Assembly: GCF_023156285.1 (NCBI RefSeq)
Contig: NZ_JAKZAJ010000002.1
Span: 372,001-436,000, forward strand
Source: Marinobacter koreensis
Lineage (GTDB): Bacteria > Pseudomonadota > Gammaproteobacteria > Pseudomonadales > Oleiphilaceae
Length of the DNA stretch: 64,000 nt
Direction of reading: 5' to 3'
The translations under genes and the position numbers were made by a program. Below the pieces are notes generated by a model. It saw nothing but the letters and a program-made list of their open reading frames with translations. It was not told where the DNA came from and searched no databases. Shown piece by piece: positions 26,084 through 35,600 of this stretch (the first letter of the stretch is position 1; every line of letters begins with the position of its first letter).

Positions 26084-26940
26084 CCGGATGTCAGCCCCCG
26101 TTTCTGGAAGGACCAGGTTCGAATGATTTCCAGCTCATCCACGTCGTCGGCCATATCCTCGGGGAACGGCGCGAACGGCGCTGCCATGCGGACGATCCGG
26201 ATGGCAGCGTCATCCAGCACACGACTGCCGGACGACTGGAGAATGGCCACTTCCTTGATTGTGCCATCTTTCTTGAGAGAAACCAGCATTCTCAGAGTCC
26301 CGTAAATGCCAGCCTGGCGGGCTTCCGTGGGGTAGTTGATGTTGCCGACCCGGGTCACCTTGCTGACCCAGTTCTGTACGTACCACGCATTGGTGGATTT
26401 GAGCGTTGATGCCGCCGTCACCCGCATGACTCGCGGCTTCCGCGCATAAGCCCGTTGTTGCGCATCAAACCTGGCCTCCAGGGAGGCGATCTCCAGGCTC
26501 CGCTCCATCAGGCTTTTCTTTTTCTTGACCGGCAGATCCTCGGGCTTGGATTCCTGATCCGGGGGCGCCACCTTGCGATCGGACTTGCCCGTGGTCTGCA
26601 CCACAGGCTGCTGCTGGCGCTTCACCGGTTCGGTCTGTGCCGGCGGTTCGGGCTGGACCTGGACCGGTTCCGGCTGACTGACCTCTGCCGGTTGGGGCGT
26701 GGTCATTTCCTGGGGCTTTTCTTCCGTCCCGCTGCCCTTCTGGTTGGTCTGGGCCAGGAAATCCGCCTTGTCCGGCGCCTTCTCGTCATCAAACTGGGAC
26801 AGGGTAATTTCCATGGTCTGCGCCGACTTGCTGGGCGGCTCCGGCGCAAAGGTAATACCCAGCACAATAACGGCGTGCACGGCCAACGCCATGAACAGGG
26901 TAAAGGAAAACCGGTCAAAATCGCTTACCTGAACTGCCAT
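26080..26940 (-). CDS. tonB3: TonB-family energy transducer (TonB3-like)
   Basis: 286 residues: N-terminal membrane anchor (about 12-31, FTLFMALAVHAVIVLGITF), a long Pro/Glu/Gln/Lys-rich spacer (about 55-145), and a C-terminal TonB domain (about 195-280) with YPTEARQAGIYGTLRMLVS and GSRVLDDAAIRIVRMAAPF. In P. aeruginosa the gene in this position (between gshB and algH, beside pilG) is tonB3, needed for twitching motility and pilus assembly. The name is given by synteny. Likely spans the periplasm to transmit inner-membrane energy. Confidence 0.85.
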   Translation of the reverse strand: MAVQVSDFDRFSFTLFMALAVHAVIVLGITFAPEPPSKSAQTMEITLSQFDDEKAPDKADFLAQTNQKGSGTEEKPQEMTTPQPAEVSQPEPVQVQPEPPAQTEPVKRQQQPVVQTTGKSDRKVAPPDQESKPEDLPVKKKKSLMERSLEIASLEARFDAQQRAYARKPRVMRVTAASTLKSTNAWYVQNWVSKVTRVGNINYPTEARQAGIYGTLRMLVSLKKDGTIKEVAILQSSGSRVLDDAAIRIVRMAAPFAPFPEDMADDVDELEIIRTWSFQKRGLTSG

Positions 26941-26983
26941 TCCTGATCCTGTCGTTGGCCCTGCATTTGCCTCATTCCGTCAG

Positions 26984-27937
26984 TCACGCCTGCTTGAGGC
27001 GCTTCTCAATTGCGTCCATCAAAAGGCCCCCGATATCAATGCCGAAAGCCGTATCCAGTTCACGGATACAGGTGGGGCTGGTGACGTTGATTTCGGTCAG
27101 ATAGTCACCGATAACGTCGAGGCCAACGAACATAAGCCCCTTGGCCTTGACCACCGGCGCCACGCGGGCACAGATTTCACGGTCCCGGGCGGTCAGCTCC
27201 CGACCTTCACCGCGACCACCGGCTGCCAGATTACCGCGATTCTCTCCCTGGGAAGGAATACGGGCAAGGGCATAGGGCACCGGCTCACCCTCGATCAGCA
27301 GGATGCGCTTGTCGCCATCGACGATTTCGGGAATGTACTTCTGGGCCATGGCCTGGTGAGTGCCATAGTTGGTGAGCGTCTCGATGATCACCCCGAGGTT
27401 GAAGTCGTTTTCCCGGACCCGGAAGATCGAATGTCCGCCCATGCCGTCCACGGGCTTCATGATGATGTCCCCATGCTCGGCGTAAAAGTCACGGAAACGC
27501 TGGGCGGAGCGGCTGACCAGCAGCGGCGGCGTCAGGTCTTCGAACTGGGTCGCGAAGAGCTTTTCATTGCAGTCCCGCAGCGTTGCCGCCGGATTCACAA
27601 CCAGTGCGCCTTGTTGCTCTGCGGCTTCCAGGATGTAGGTCGCCATCAGGAACTCACGGTCGACAGGCGGATCCTTGCGCATCAGGATCACATCGAGATC
27701 GCCGAGCGCCCGCTCCTGGCTGCCCCCGAAACTGAACCAGTTCTCCGGATCCATGTGGACCATCAGGTCCCGGGTGTGTGCCATGGCCCGGCCACCATCC
27801 AGATACATGTCCGGCAGCTCCATGTACTCCAGTTCCCAGCCGCGCTTCTGGGCCGCCAGCAGCATGGCCAGTGAACTGTCTTTCTTGAAATGGATATCTT
27901 CTATGGGATCCATCACGATCCCGACTCGGACTGTCAT
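26984..27937 (-). CDS. gshB: Glutathione synthetase
   Basis: 317-residue ATP-grasp ligase, starting VRVGIVMDPIEDIHFKKDSS, with PAATLRDCNEKLF, IMKPVDGMGGHSIFRV and EINVTSPTCIRELD (metal and glutathione binding). It joins gamma-glutamylcysteine and glycine. Probable first gene of the gshB-tonB3-algH-ruvX-pyrR-pyrB-pyrC' operon, with a 43-bp gap to tonB3. Divergent from pilG across 297 bp. Confidence 0.96.
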   Translation of the reverse strand: MTVRVGIVMDPIEDIHFKKDSSLAMLLAAQKRGWELEYMELPDMYLDGGRAMAHTRDLMVHMDPENWFSFGGSQERALGDLDVILMRKDPPVDREFLMATYILEAAEQQGALVVNPAATLRDCNEKLFATQFEDLTPPLLVSRSAQRFRDFYAEHGDIIMKPVDGMGGHSIFRVRENDFNLGVIIETLTNYGTHQAMAQKYIPEIVDGDKRILLIEGEPVPYALARIPSQGENRGNLAAGGRGEGRELTARDREICARVAPVVKAKGLMFVGLDVIGDYLTEINVTSPTCIRELDTAFGIDIGGLLMDAIEKRLKQA

Positions 27938-28098
27938 AGGTTCTGTTCAGCTCCTGGACGTTGAAAACACGAACCGGTCAACAGAGCGGACCGGGTGGAA
28001 AGTGCTATGCTGAGACGACAGATGGTATTGTACCCGAGCCACGAATGCATCCGGAGATATCCTCAGGCAAATACGTGACGTCGCAGGCACAAGTACAT

Positions 28099-28191
28099 TT
28101 GGTCACAAACAAATACTTTTTATATCGCCATTGATATTCTATAACTGATCGGGGTTTATAGAAGAACCTGTAGGTTTGTGATACAAACCCC
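28099..28191 (+). promoter_or_regulatory. Candidate pilG promoter and leader hairpins
   Basis: A weak sigma-70-like pair, TTGGTC (28099-28104) and TATATC (28121-28126) with a 16-bp spacer, precedes pilG. Downstream, GGTTTGT-GAT-ACAAACC (28173-28189) is a perfect 7-bp hairpin, and GGGGTTT (28151-28157) could alternatively pair with AAACCCC (28185-28191). The rest of the 297-bp gshB-pilG gap shows no other clear element. Confidence 0.3.
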
Positions 28192-28234
28192 TGTTCGAAA
28201 ACAAGACAGTCGCTGAGCGCAAGGCAGTTGGACA

Positions 28235-28627
28235 ATGGATGACAACTTCGAGAATCTGAAGATCATGGTGATCGACGACAGTAAAACCATCCGTCGCACC
28301 GCAGAAACACTCCTCAAGAAAGTAGGTTGTGAAGTCATCACAGCCACCGACGGCTTTGACGCTCTGGCCAAAATCGCCGATTCCCAGCCGGACATCATTT
28401 TTGTCGATATCATGATGCCCCGCCTGGACGGCTACCAGACCTGCGCACTTATCAAGAACAATTCCTCTTTCAAAAAGACGCCGGTTATTATGCTCTCCAG
28501 CAAGGACGGTCTGTTCGACAAGGCGAAAGGCCGCATCGTCGGCTCGGACCAGTACCTGACCAAACCCTTCAGCAAGGACGAGCTGCTCAACACTATCCGC
28601 CAGTATGTCCCCCAGGCGGAACAGTAA
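28235..28627 (+). CDS. pilG: Pil-Chp response regulator PilG
   Basis: 130-residue single-domain receiver: acidic pair in MVIDDSKTIRR, phospho-acceptor Asp58 in IIFVDIMMPRLDGYQ, and the LTKPF lysine. In Pseudomonas PilG is phosphorylated by ChpA and promotes pilus extension and cAMP synthesis. First gene of the pilGHIJK-chpABC operon; the short extra N-terminus before the receiver is typical. All downstream genes follow at 11-90 bp or overlap. Confidence 0.96.
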   Translation: MDDNFENLKIMVIDDSKTIRRTAETLLKKVGCEVITATDGFDALAKIADSQPDIIFVDIMMPRLDGYQTCALIKNNSSFKKTPVIMLSSKDGLFDKAKGRIVGSDQYLTKPFSKDELLNTIRQYVPQAEQ

Positions 28628-28659
28628 ACCTGCTGAGACCAAGAACCATCGAGGAAAAC

Positions 28660-29022
28660 ATGGCCCGCATTCTGATTGTTGATGATTCCCCTACCGAGGT
28701 TAAGAAGATTTCCACCATTCTGGAAAAGCACCAACACGAAGTGCTGACCGCCGACAACGGCGCAGATGGTGTCGCCAAGGCCCGCGCTGAAACGCCGGAC
28801 CTGGTACTCATGGACGTGGTCATGCCTGGCCTGAACGGCTTTCAGGCGACCCGCCAACTGACCCGGGCACCGGAAACCGCTTCGATCCCTGTCGTCATCG
28901 TGACCACCAAGGACCAGGAAACCGACCGCGTATGGGGAACCCGTCAGGGCGCCAAGGGTTACCTGGTCAAACCGGTTAACGAAGACGATCTGATCAAGAC
29001 CATCAACAGCCTGATCGCCTGA
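28660..29022 (+). CDS. pilH: Pil-Chp response regulator PilH
   Basis: 120-residue receiver with ILIVDDSPTE, phospho-acceptor Asp52 in VLMDVVMPGLNGF and VKPV in place of the usual KPF. PilH counterbalances PilG: it acts on pilus retraction and may drain phosphate from ChpA. It has its own ribosome binding site (GAGGAAAAC) and is 32 bp after pilG. Confidence 0.95.
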   Translation: MARILIVDDSPTEVKKISTILEKHQHEVLTADNGADGVAKARAETPDLVLMDVVMPGLNGFQATRQLTRAPETASIPVVIVTTKDQETDRVWGTRQGAKGYLVKPVNEDDLIKTINSLIA

Positions 29023-29042
29023 TCCCCAACCTTGGAGTACGC

Positions 29043-29588
29043 ATGTCCGCCCAGGCCGCCCCTTTCGCCGTTCTGACGGATATCGCCCAGCGCAGCCGGC
29101 GCATGGCCGCCGGCCTGCCGGAACAGCAGGAGGCCGTTGCGCTGTGGAACGGTATCGGCTTTGTCCTGTCGGGTGAACGTTACGTGGCTCCCATGGGTGA
29201 AGTCACCGAAATCCTGCACGTACCCCGCTTCACCCACATTCCGGGTGTTCGTCCGTTTCTGCTGGGGGCCGCCAATGTGCGCGGTCGCCTGCTACCTCTG
29301 GTAGACCTTGCCGGCTTTTTCGACATCCCCCGCTCGTCCCGTAGCCAGCGGGAGCGTCGGGTGCTGGTGGTTGAGCAGGGCGACGTGTTCAGCGGATTGG
29401 TAGTCGACAGTGTATTGGGGATGCAGTACTTCGCATCCGATAGTTTCCGGGACGCCCCCGAGGGCGTTCCGGACAGCGTTCGTCCGTTCGTAAACGGCGG
29501 TTACGAACGCAATGAAGAAGTCTGGAAAGTGTTTTCGGCAGCAGATCTTGTGGCCGACGAACGCTTTCTGGACGTAGCACAGTGGTAA
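29043..29588 (+). CDS. pilI: CheW-like adaptor PilI
   Basis: 181-residue CheW domain protein: VLSGERYVAPMGEVTEILHV, GAANVRGRLLPLVDLAGFF and RVLVVEQGDVFSGLVVDSVLGM follow the CheW beta-barrel pattern. It couples the receptor PilJ to the kinase ChpA at the cell pole. TTGGAG lies 6 nt before the ATG. Located between pilH and pilJ, as in P. aeruginosa. Confidence 0.94.
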   Translation: MSAQAAPFAVLTDIAQRSRRMAAGLPEQQEAVALWNGIGFVLSGERYVAPMGEVTEILHVPRFTHIPGVRPFLLGAANVRGRLLPLVDLAGFFDIPRSSRSQRERRVLVVEQGDVFSGLVVDSVLGMQYFASDSFRDAPEGVPDSVRPFVNGGYERNEEVWKVFSAADLVADERFLDVAQW

Positions 29589-29678
29589 GGGTGGTGACAC
29601 TGGCAGGAACATCACCCTGACCGTCTGAAGCCCGCAAAAACAAACTTGCCAATTTTTGAAAAGGCCGGGAGCCAGAAA

Positions 29679-31754
29679 ATGAAAAACAGAGCCGGAAGAC
29701 TCGGTATGGGACAGGGGGGCAACAAACTGATTGCCGGCCTGATCGCCGCACTGATCGCACTTACCGTCCTGCTCGTTGTAGTGCTGTTCATCATCAACCG
29801 CGACAGCCAGAACGACCAGCGATACATCGCCCACACCGCGGAACTGCGGGTACTTTCCCAGGCCATCGCGAAAAACGCGACCGAGGCCGCGGGTGGTACC
29901 GCATCAGCATTCGACCAGCTGCGCAGCTCCCGTGACAAGTTCCAGAAACTCTGGACCTACGTCACCGAGGGCAACCCGGAAACCGGCCTGCCAGCCAGCG
30001 ACATGGCCCAGCAAAGCGGCGTTCAGAAAACCTGGGACGCCGTCCGTGAAAACGCGGACAAGGTGCTGTCAACCCAGGAAGCGGTACTCGGCCTGCATGA
30101 AGTAGCCCAGACGCTGAACGAAAACATTCCGCAGCTCCAGGTCGAGTACGACGATATCGTACAGATCCTGCTCGACAACAACGCACCGGCCGAACAGGTT
30201 GCCCTGGCACAACGCCAGTCGCTGCTCGCCGAACGGATCGTTCGCTCGGTCAACAACGTTCTTTCCGGTGACGAAGACGCGGTTATCGCAGCCGACCGTT
30301 TCGGTCGCGACGCCAACCTGTTCGGTCGGGTACTGGACGGCCAGCTTAATGGCAATGAAGCCATGGGTATCTCCAAGGTAACCGACGAAGACGCCATTTA
30401 CGGTCTCGAGGCGGTACAGGAACTCTTCCAGTTCGTTTCCCAGAACGTTGACGCCATCCTTGAGGCTTCTCCCGACCTCTTCAAGGTGCGTACAGCCGCC
30501 AGCGGCATCTTCGACAACTCCGAGCTTCTTCTGTCTGAACTCTCCACCCTGGCGGATCAGTTCCGGAACCAGTCCGGCTCCCGCCTGATCAGTCCGACCC
30601 TGGCCTTTGTCATTCTGGCCGCCATGGTCGCGATTGTCGTCTTCATCGGTCTCGCGCTCTATCGGGAAGCCCAGGCGCGCCTGGCAACCACCCAGGAACA
30701 GAACGAGCAGAATCAGAACGCGATCCTGCGACTGCTGGACGAATTGGCCGACCTCGCGGACGGTGACCTGACGACCGAGGCCACGGTAACCGAGGACTTC
30801 ACCGGTGCCATCGCCGACTCCATCAACTACGCGATCGACCAGATGCGCGGGCTGGTACAGGCGATTCGTGGTACCGCCGTGCGAGTAGCCTCAGCGGCCC
30901 AGGAAACCCAGGCCACGGCCATGCACCTGGCGGATGCTTCCGAGCACCAGGCCCAGGAAATTGCCGGCGCCTCCGCGGCGGTGAACGAGATGGCCGTGTC
31001 CATCGACCAGGTATCCTCGAACGCTGCTGAATCCTCCGCGGTTGCGGAGCGGTCGGTTGCGATCGCGAAGAAAGGCGCGGAAGTGGTACAGAACACCATC
31101 CGCGGCATGGACAACATCCGGGAGCAGATCCAGGAAACCTCCAAGCGGATCAAGCGACTGGGTGAATCCTCCCAGGAAATCGGTGACATCGTATCCCTGA
31201 TCAACGACATCGCCGACCAGACCAACATCCTGTCCCTGAACGCCGCGATCCAGGCCTCCATGGCCGGTGATGCAGGCCGGGGCTTCGCGGTGGTTGCGGA
31301 CGAAGTACAGCGATTGGCGGAACGTTCCTCTGCAGCAACCAAGCAGATTGAAGCGCTGGTCAAGACGATCCAGTCCGATACCAACGAAGCGGTTATCTCC
31401 ATGGAACACACCACCGCCGAGGTGGTCCGTGGTGCCCGTCTGGCCCAGGACGCGGGTATTGCGCTCGAGGAAATCGAGAACGTATCCATGTCCCTGGCGG
31501 AACTGATCCAGAACATTTCCAACGCCGCACGTCAACAGTCGTCTTCCGCGGCCCACATTTCCAATACGATGAACGTCATCCAGGAAATCACGTCCCAGAC
31601 CTCGTCCGGTACCAACGCAACCGCGAAGTCTATCGGTAACCTGGCGGAAATGGCCTCCGAGCTCCGGTCTTCCGTTGCCGGCTTCACCCTGCCGGAAGAG
31701 GACGTGGTCGACGAAGAACAGGAAGAAGACAGCGACGTTCCGGTGGTGGGCTGA
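29679..31754 (+). CDS. pilJ: Type IV pilus chemoreceptor PilJ
   Basis: 691 residues from the ATG at 29679 (GGGAG upstream). Two membrane segments (about 20-40 and 305-330) flank a large periplasmic region with two PilJ-type helical modules; then HAMP and the methyl-accepting signalling domain, with the hairpin tip region centred on NDIADQTNILSLNAAIQAS and the following GRGFAVVADEVQRLAERS. It is the sole receptor of the Pil-Chp array and is thought to sense PilA and surface contact. Acidic Glu/Asp-rich C-terminal tail. Confidence 0.95.
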   Translation: MKNRAGRLGMGQGGNKLIAGLIAALIALTVLLVVVLFIINRDSQNDQRYIAHTAELRVLSQAIAKNATEAAGGTASAFDQLRSSRDKFQKLWTYVTEGNPETGLPASDMAQQSGVQKTWDAVRENADKVLSTQEAVLGLHEVAQTLNENIPQLQVEYDDIVQILLDNNAPAEQVALAQRQSLLAERIVRSVNNVLSGDEDAVIAADRFGRDANLFGRVLDGQLNGNEAMGISKVTDEDAIYGLEAVQELFQFVSQNVDAILEASPDLFKVRTAASGIFDNSELLLSELSTLADQFRNQSGSRLISPTLAFVILAAMVAIVVFIGLALYREAQARLATTQEQNEQNQNAILRLLDELADLADGDLTTEATVTEDFTGAIADSINYAIDQMRGLVQAIRGTAVRVASAAQETQATAMHLADASEHQAQEIAGASAAVNEMAVSIDQVSSNAAESSAVAERSVAIAKKGAEVVQNTIRGMDNIREQIQETSKRIKRLGESSQEIGDIVSLINDIADQTNILSLNAAIQASMAGDAGRGFAVVADEVQRLAERSSAATKQIEALVKTIQSDTNEAVISMEHTTAEVVRGARLAQDAGIALEEIENVSMSLAELIQNISNAARQQSSSAAHISNTMNVIQEITSQTSSGTNATAKSIGNLAEMASELRSSVAGFTLPEEDVVDEEQEEDSDVPVVG

Positions 31755-31781
31755 TTCGCGGCCCCGGGCAGTTGACGGTTT

Positions 31782-32681
31782 ATGGCGAATACGCATAACA
31801 GCCTGTCACCGGCCGAAGGTCTCTGGTCACTGCGCCGACTCCCCGATATGGACGAGGCGCAGTTCACCCAGTGGCAGACCCTGCTGGAACATCGCACCGG
31901 TATCACGCTGTCCTCGGAGCGCCGATCGTTTCTGGAGACCAATCTCGGTATCCGGATGAGGGAAATCGGATGCAGCAGCTACCAGGCCTATTACGAAAAG
32001 ATCGTTTCCGGGCCGGATGCTGTTGTCGAATGGTCGACGCTGGTTGATCGGTTGACCGTTCAGGAAACCCGGTTTTTTCGAGATCCCGACGCATTCCGAC
32101 TGGTGTCGGACTATGTCATAACGCGGCCCAGGGAACAGCTGAGGAGACGGCCACTGGAAGCCTGGAGCGTAGGCTGCTCAACCGGCGAGGAGCCCTACAC
32201 GCTGGCCATGGTCCTGAACGACTGCATGAGTCAGCTTGAACTGCCGCCCCTGTTCGGAGTCACCGGCTCGGATATCAGTAAACCCGCGATCGACAAGGCG
32301 CGACGCGGACAGTTCAACGCCCGCAAGTTGCTGGGTATGAACGAGGAGTTGAAAGAACGGTATTTTCGCCCCTCGGAGCGGAACACCGTTGAGATTGTGA
32401 ACAACCTTCGGGATCGGGTGTGCTTTACCAGGCTCAATGTTCTGGACCTGGCCGGCGCACCGATGCACGGAATGAATATTATCTTTTGCCAGAATCTGCT
32501 GATCTATTTCCGCCGCTGGCGCCGGCGGGAAATCGTCAAACGACTGGCAGAGCGGCTGGCGCCCGGGGGATTACTGGTGCTGGGCCAGGGTGAGTTGACC
32601 GACTGGCAACCGCCCGGCCTCCAGCGGGTACCCTCGGAACATGTTCTGGCGTGGATCAAACGCCAGACCGACGAAGAATAA
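31782..32681 (+). CDS. pilK: CheR-type receptor methyltransferase PilK
   Basis: 299 residues. The N-terminal CheR helical domain (about 20-90) is followed by the SAM-binding methyltransferase: VGCSTGEEPYTLAM, GSDISKPAIDKARRGQF and IIFCQNLLIYFRRW. It methylates glutamates on PilJ for adaptation. The reading frame ends inside the spacer before chpA, 11 bp away. The symbol is given by position in the operon. Confidence 0.93.
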   Translation: MANTHNSLSPAEGLWSLRRLPDMDEAQFTQWQTLLEHRTGITLSSERRSFLETNLGIRMREIGCSSYQAYYEKIVSGPDAVVEWSTLVDRLTVQETRFFRDPDAFRLVSDYVITRPREQLRRRPLEAWSVGCSTGEEPYTLAMVLNDCMSQLELPPLFGVTGSDISKPAIDKARRGQFNARKLLGMNEELKERYFRPSERNTVEIVNNLRDRVCFTRLNVLDLAGAPMHGMNIIFCQNLLIYFRRWRRREIVKRLAERLAPGGLLVLGQGELTDWQPPGLQRVPSEHVLAWIKRQTDEE

Positions 32682-32692
32682 CCGGAGTGGTT

Positions 32693-35600
32693 ATGGGCAA
32701 TCACCATGACAGCATCGCCCTGGACTGGGTTCGGGGCGAAATACAGGACACGCTGACCCAGGGCCAGCATGCCCTAGAAGCGTATGTCGAGAACCGTGAC
32801 GACACCGCGCGCCTGCGCTTCTGCCTGAATTATCTTCACCAGGTCCATGGCACCCTTCAGATGGTGGAGTTGTACGGTGCAGCCCTGCTCACCGAGGAAA
32901 TGGAAAAGCTTACCCAGGCCCTCCTGAACGAATCCGTCACTAATGTCGACGAAGCTGTTGACGTTCTGATGCAGGCGATTCTGCAGCTGCCCCAGTACCT
33001 GGAGCACCTGACGACCAGCCGGGATGATTTCCCGATGGTACTGCTTCCTTTGCTGAATGACCTCCGCGCCGCACGCGGTGAATCCCTGCTTTCGGACACC
33101 TCCCTGTTCAAACCGGACCTGAGCCGCGCACAGATCCGGGTCACCAGCAAGTCGGCTCAAAGACTGCAGGACCCAAAGGTCCTGGGCCATGTCCGCAAGC
33201 TCCGGCAGATGTACCAGTTTGCGCTGGTGGGAGTGGTGCGGGAAGAAGACCTGACCGCCCAGTTCGAGTACCTGCAAAAGGTGATCGCCCGCCTGATCCG
33301 TTTATGCCAGAAAACCCCTCAGGGCGAACTGTGGAAAGCGGCCGGAGCCTTTATTGAAACCCTGCAGGCACAGGTGAACCCGGTCAATGCCGCCGTCAAA
33401 TCGCTGCTTCGCGAACTGGACAGTGAAATTCGCCGACTGATCGATGAACACGCCACCATCCTGCAGGAGCCGGCGGCCGAGGCCCTGCTCAAACACCTGC
33501 TGTATTACGTGGCCCGAGCCCGGGATCTCGACTCCCCTCAAGTTGTCGCTATCCGGAACGATTACCAGCTGAACGACGCGCTTCCGTCCGTTGACGATGT
33601 CGACGCCGCTCGCACCCGAGTGTCCGGCCCCGGCCGGGAAGCGATCCATTCCGTGGTCAGCGCCCTGAATGAAGAGCTGGCCAAACTGAAGGATCAGCTG
33701 GACCTGTTCGTACGATCAGAACAGCGCCAGAATGCCGAGCTCGAGGAGCTCCTGCCCGGGTTGCGCCAGGTGGCCAACACCCTGGCCGTCCTGGGACTGG
33801 GCATTCCCCGGAGAGTGGTCAGCGAACAGGTCGAGTTGGTGGAGAAACTCTCGGCCCAGGCCGATCTGGTCGACGATGGCACATTGATGGACATTGCCGG
33901 GGCACTGCTGTACATCGAAGCCAGTCTGGCCGGTCTCGATACCGACCGGCAGACGGATCAGCAGGGAGAAGAGGACACCGGCAGACTCCAGCCTGGTTCC
34001 CGTGAACTCGGGGAGGCCAGCTCCGCACTGCTTCGGGAATCCCGGAATACGCTCGAGCAGGTCAAATCTGCCATCGTGAACTTCATTGCATCCCAGTGGG
34101 ACACCCGTGAAATCGAGCATGTTCCTGGCCTGCTGCACAGCATCCGTGGCGGCCTGAGCCTGATTCCTCTGGATCACGTTGCCGACATGCTCGCGTCGGC
34201 GGAGCGCTACATCACCGACGTTCTGCTGGGCGGAAAGCAGGTACCCGACTGGAAGCAGCTCGACACCCTCGCCGACGCGGTAACCAGCATCGAGTACTAT
34301 CTTGAGCGACTTGCCGAAGGGATCGGAGAGAATGATGGCGTTCTCAGGGTAGCCGAAGACAGCCTCGCTTCGCTCGGCTTCCCCATTGGCAGTGAGCCCA
34401 CCTGGCAGGCCGACACCGAAGAGCCGGAGCTGCCGACGCTGGAAGACACCACGCCGGAGCCCGCCCCCGAAGCAAGCTCCAGCAAGGGCTCGGACGACGA
34501 ACTGCTGGACGACGAGATCCTGGGCATTTTCGTCGAGGAAGCCGGCGAAGTACTCGAAACCATCCACGAATATTACCCCCGTCTGCGCCAGGATCACGAC
34601 GATCGCGAAGCACTGACGGAAGTCCGCCGGGCGTTCCATACCCTCAAGGGCAGTGGCCGGCTTGTGGGTGCTACCAGCATTGGCGAACTCGCCTGGTCCA
34701 TCGAGAACCTGCTGAACCGGGTCATTGACCAGACCATCAAGCCCACCGATGACCTGTTTACCCTCATCGACGAAGTGAACACGCGGATTCCGGCGCTCAT
34801 CCGCGAATTCCAGGACGGGCATTCCGACGGCGATGTCCAGGCCTTGATCGAGCGGGCCGAAGCCATGGCGGACACTCGCCGTGCAGACACCGAACCGTCC
34901 CCGGAAATGTCCGGACCGGCGGAGGAAGCATCGTCAGAGGCTGCTGAGGCCGAAGTCCCGGCGACCGAAACCGACACACCGGCCGGTGCGGATCAGGCAG
35001 CAGAAGACGATGACGACCTGATCGACGATGAAATCCTTGAAATCTTTATAGAGGAAGCCGGCGAGGTACTCGATACCATTCGCGAATACCTGCCCATGCT
35101 GCTGCGCCAGCACGACGACCGAAGTGCTCTGGCAGAAGTCCGCCGCGCGTTCCACACCCTCAAGGGCAGCGGTCGCATGGTAGGCGCTTCCGTCGTGGGT
35201 GAACTGGCCTGGTCGGTTGAGAACATGCTGAACCGGATCATCGACGGCAGCATTTTCATGAACGATGACATCGCCCGATTACTTGAGGATGTCACTGGCA
35301 CCCTGCCGGAACTGGTCGAGGATTTCGAAAAACGTCGCGCCCCCTCCGTGGATACCTCTGCCCTGGAAGCCAGGGCCAAAGCTCTGGCCAACGGCGAAAT
35401 TCCGGATGCCAGCGATATGCCTGCCGGGGAAGCGCCGCCACAGAATCTGTCCGAGGCGAGCACCGAAGAAGCAACCGAAGAAAGCCCTGAAGATCTGGAC
35501 GATTCGGAGGTGGACCCGGTTCTGCTGGATATTTTCCAGAGTGAAACCGAAACCCATCTGGCGACACTCAAGGATTACCTGGCTGCAGCTGGCGACAAGT

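Noticed and set aside
33716..34822. Large minus-strand frames across chpA (this one 368 codons)
   Set aside because: Shadow frames of a 7.5-kb coding gene with strong codon bias; none shows a recognised domain.
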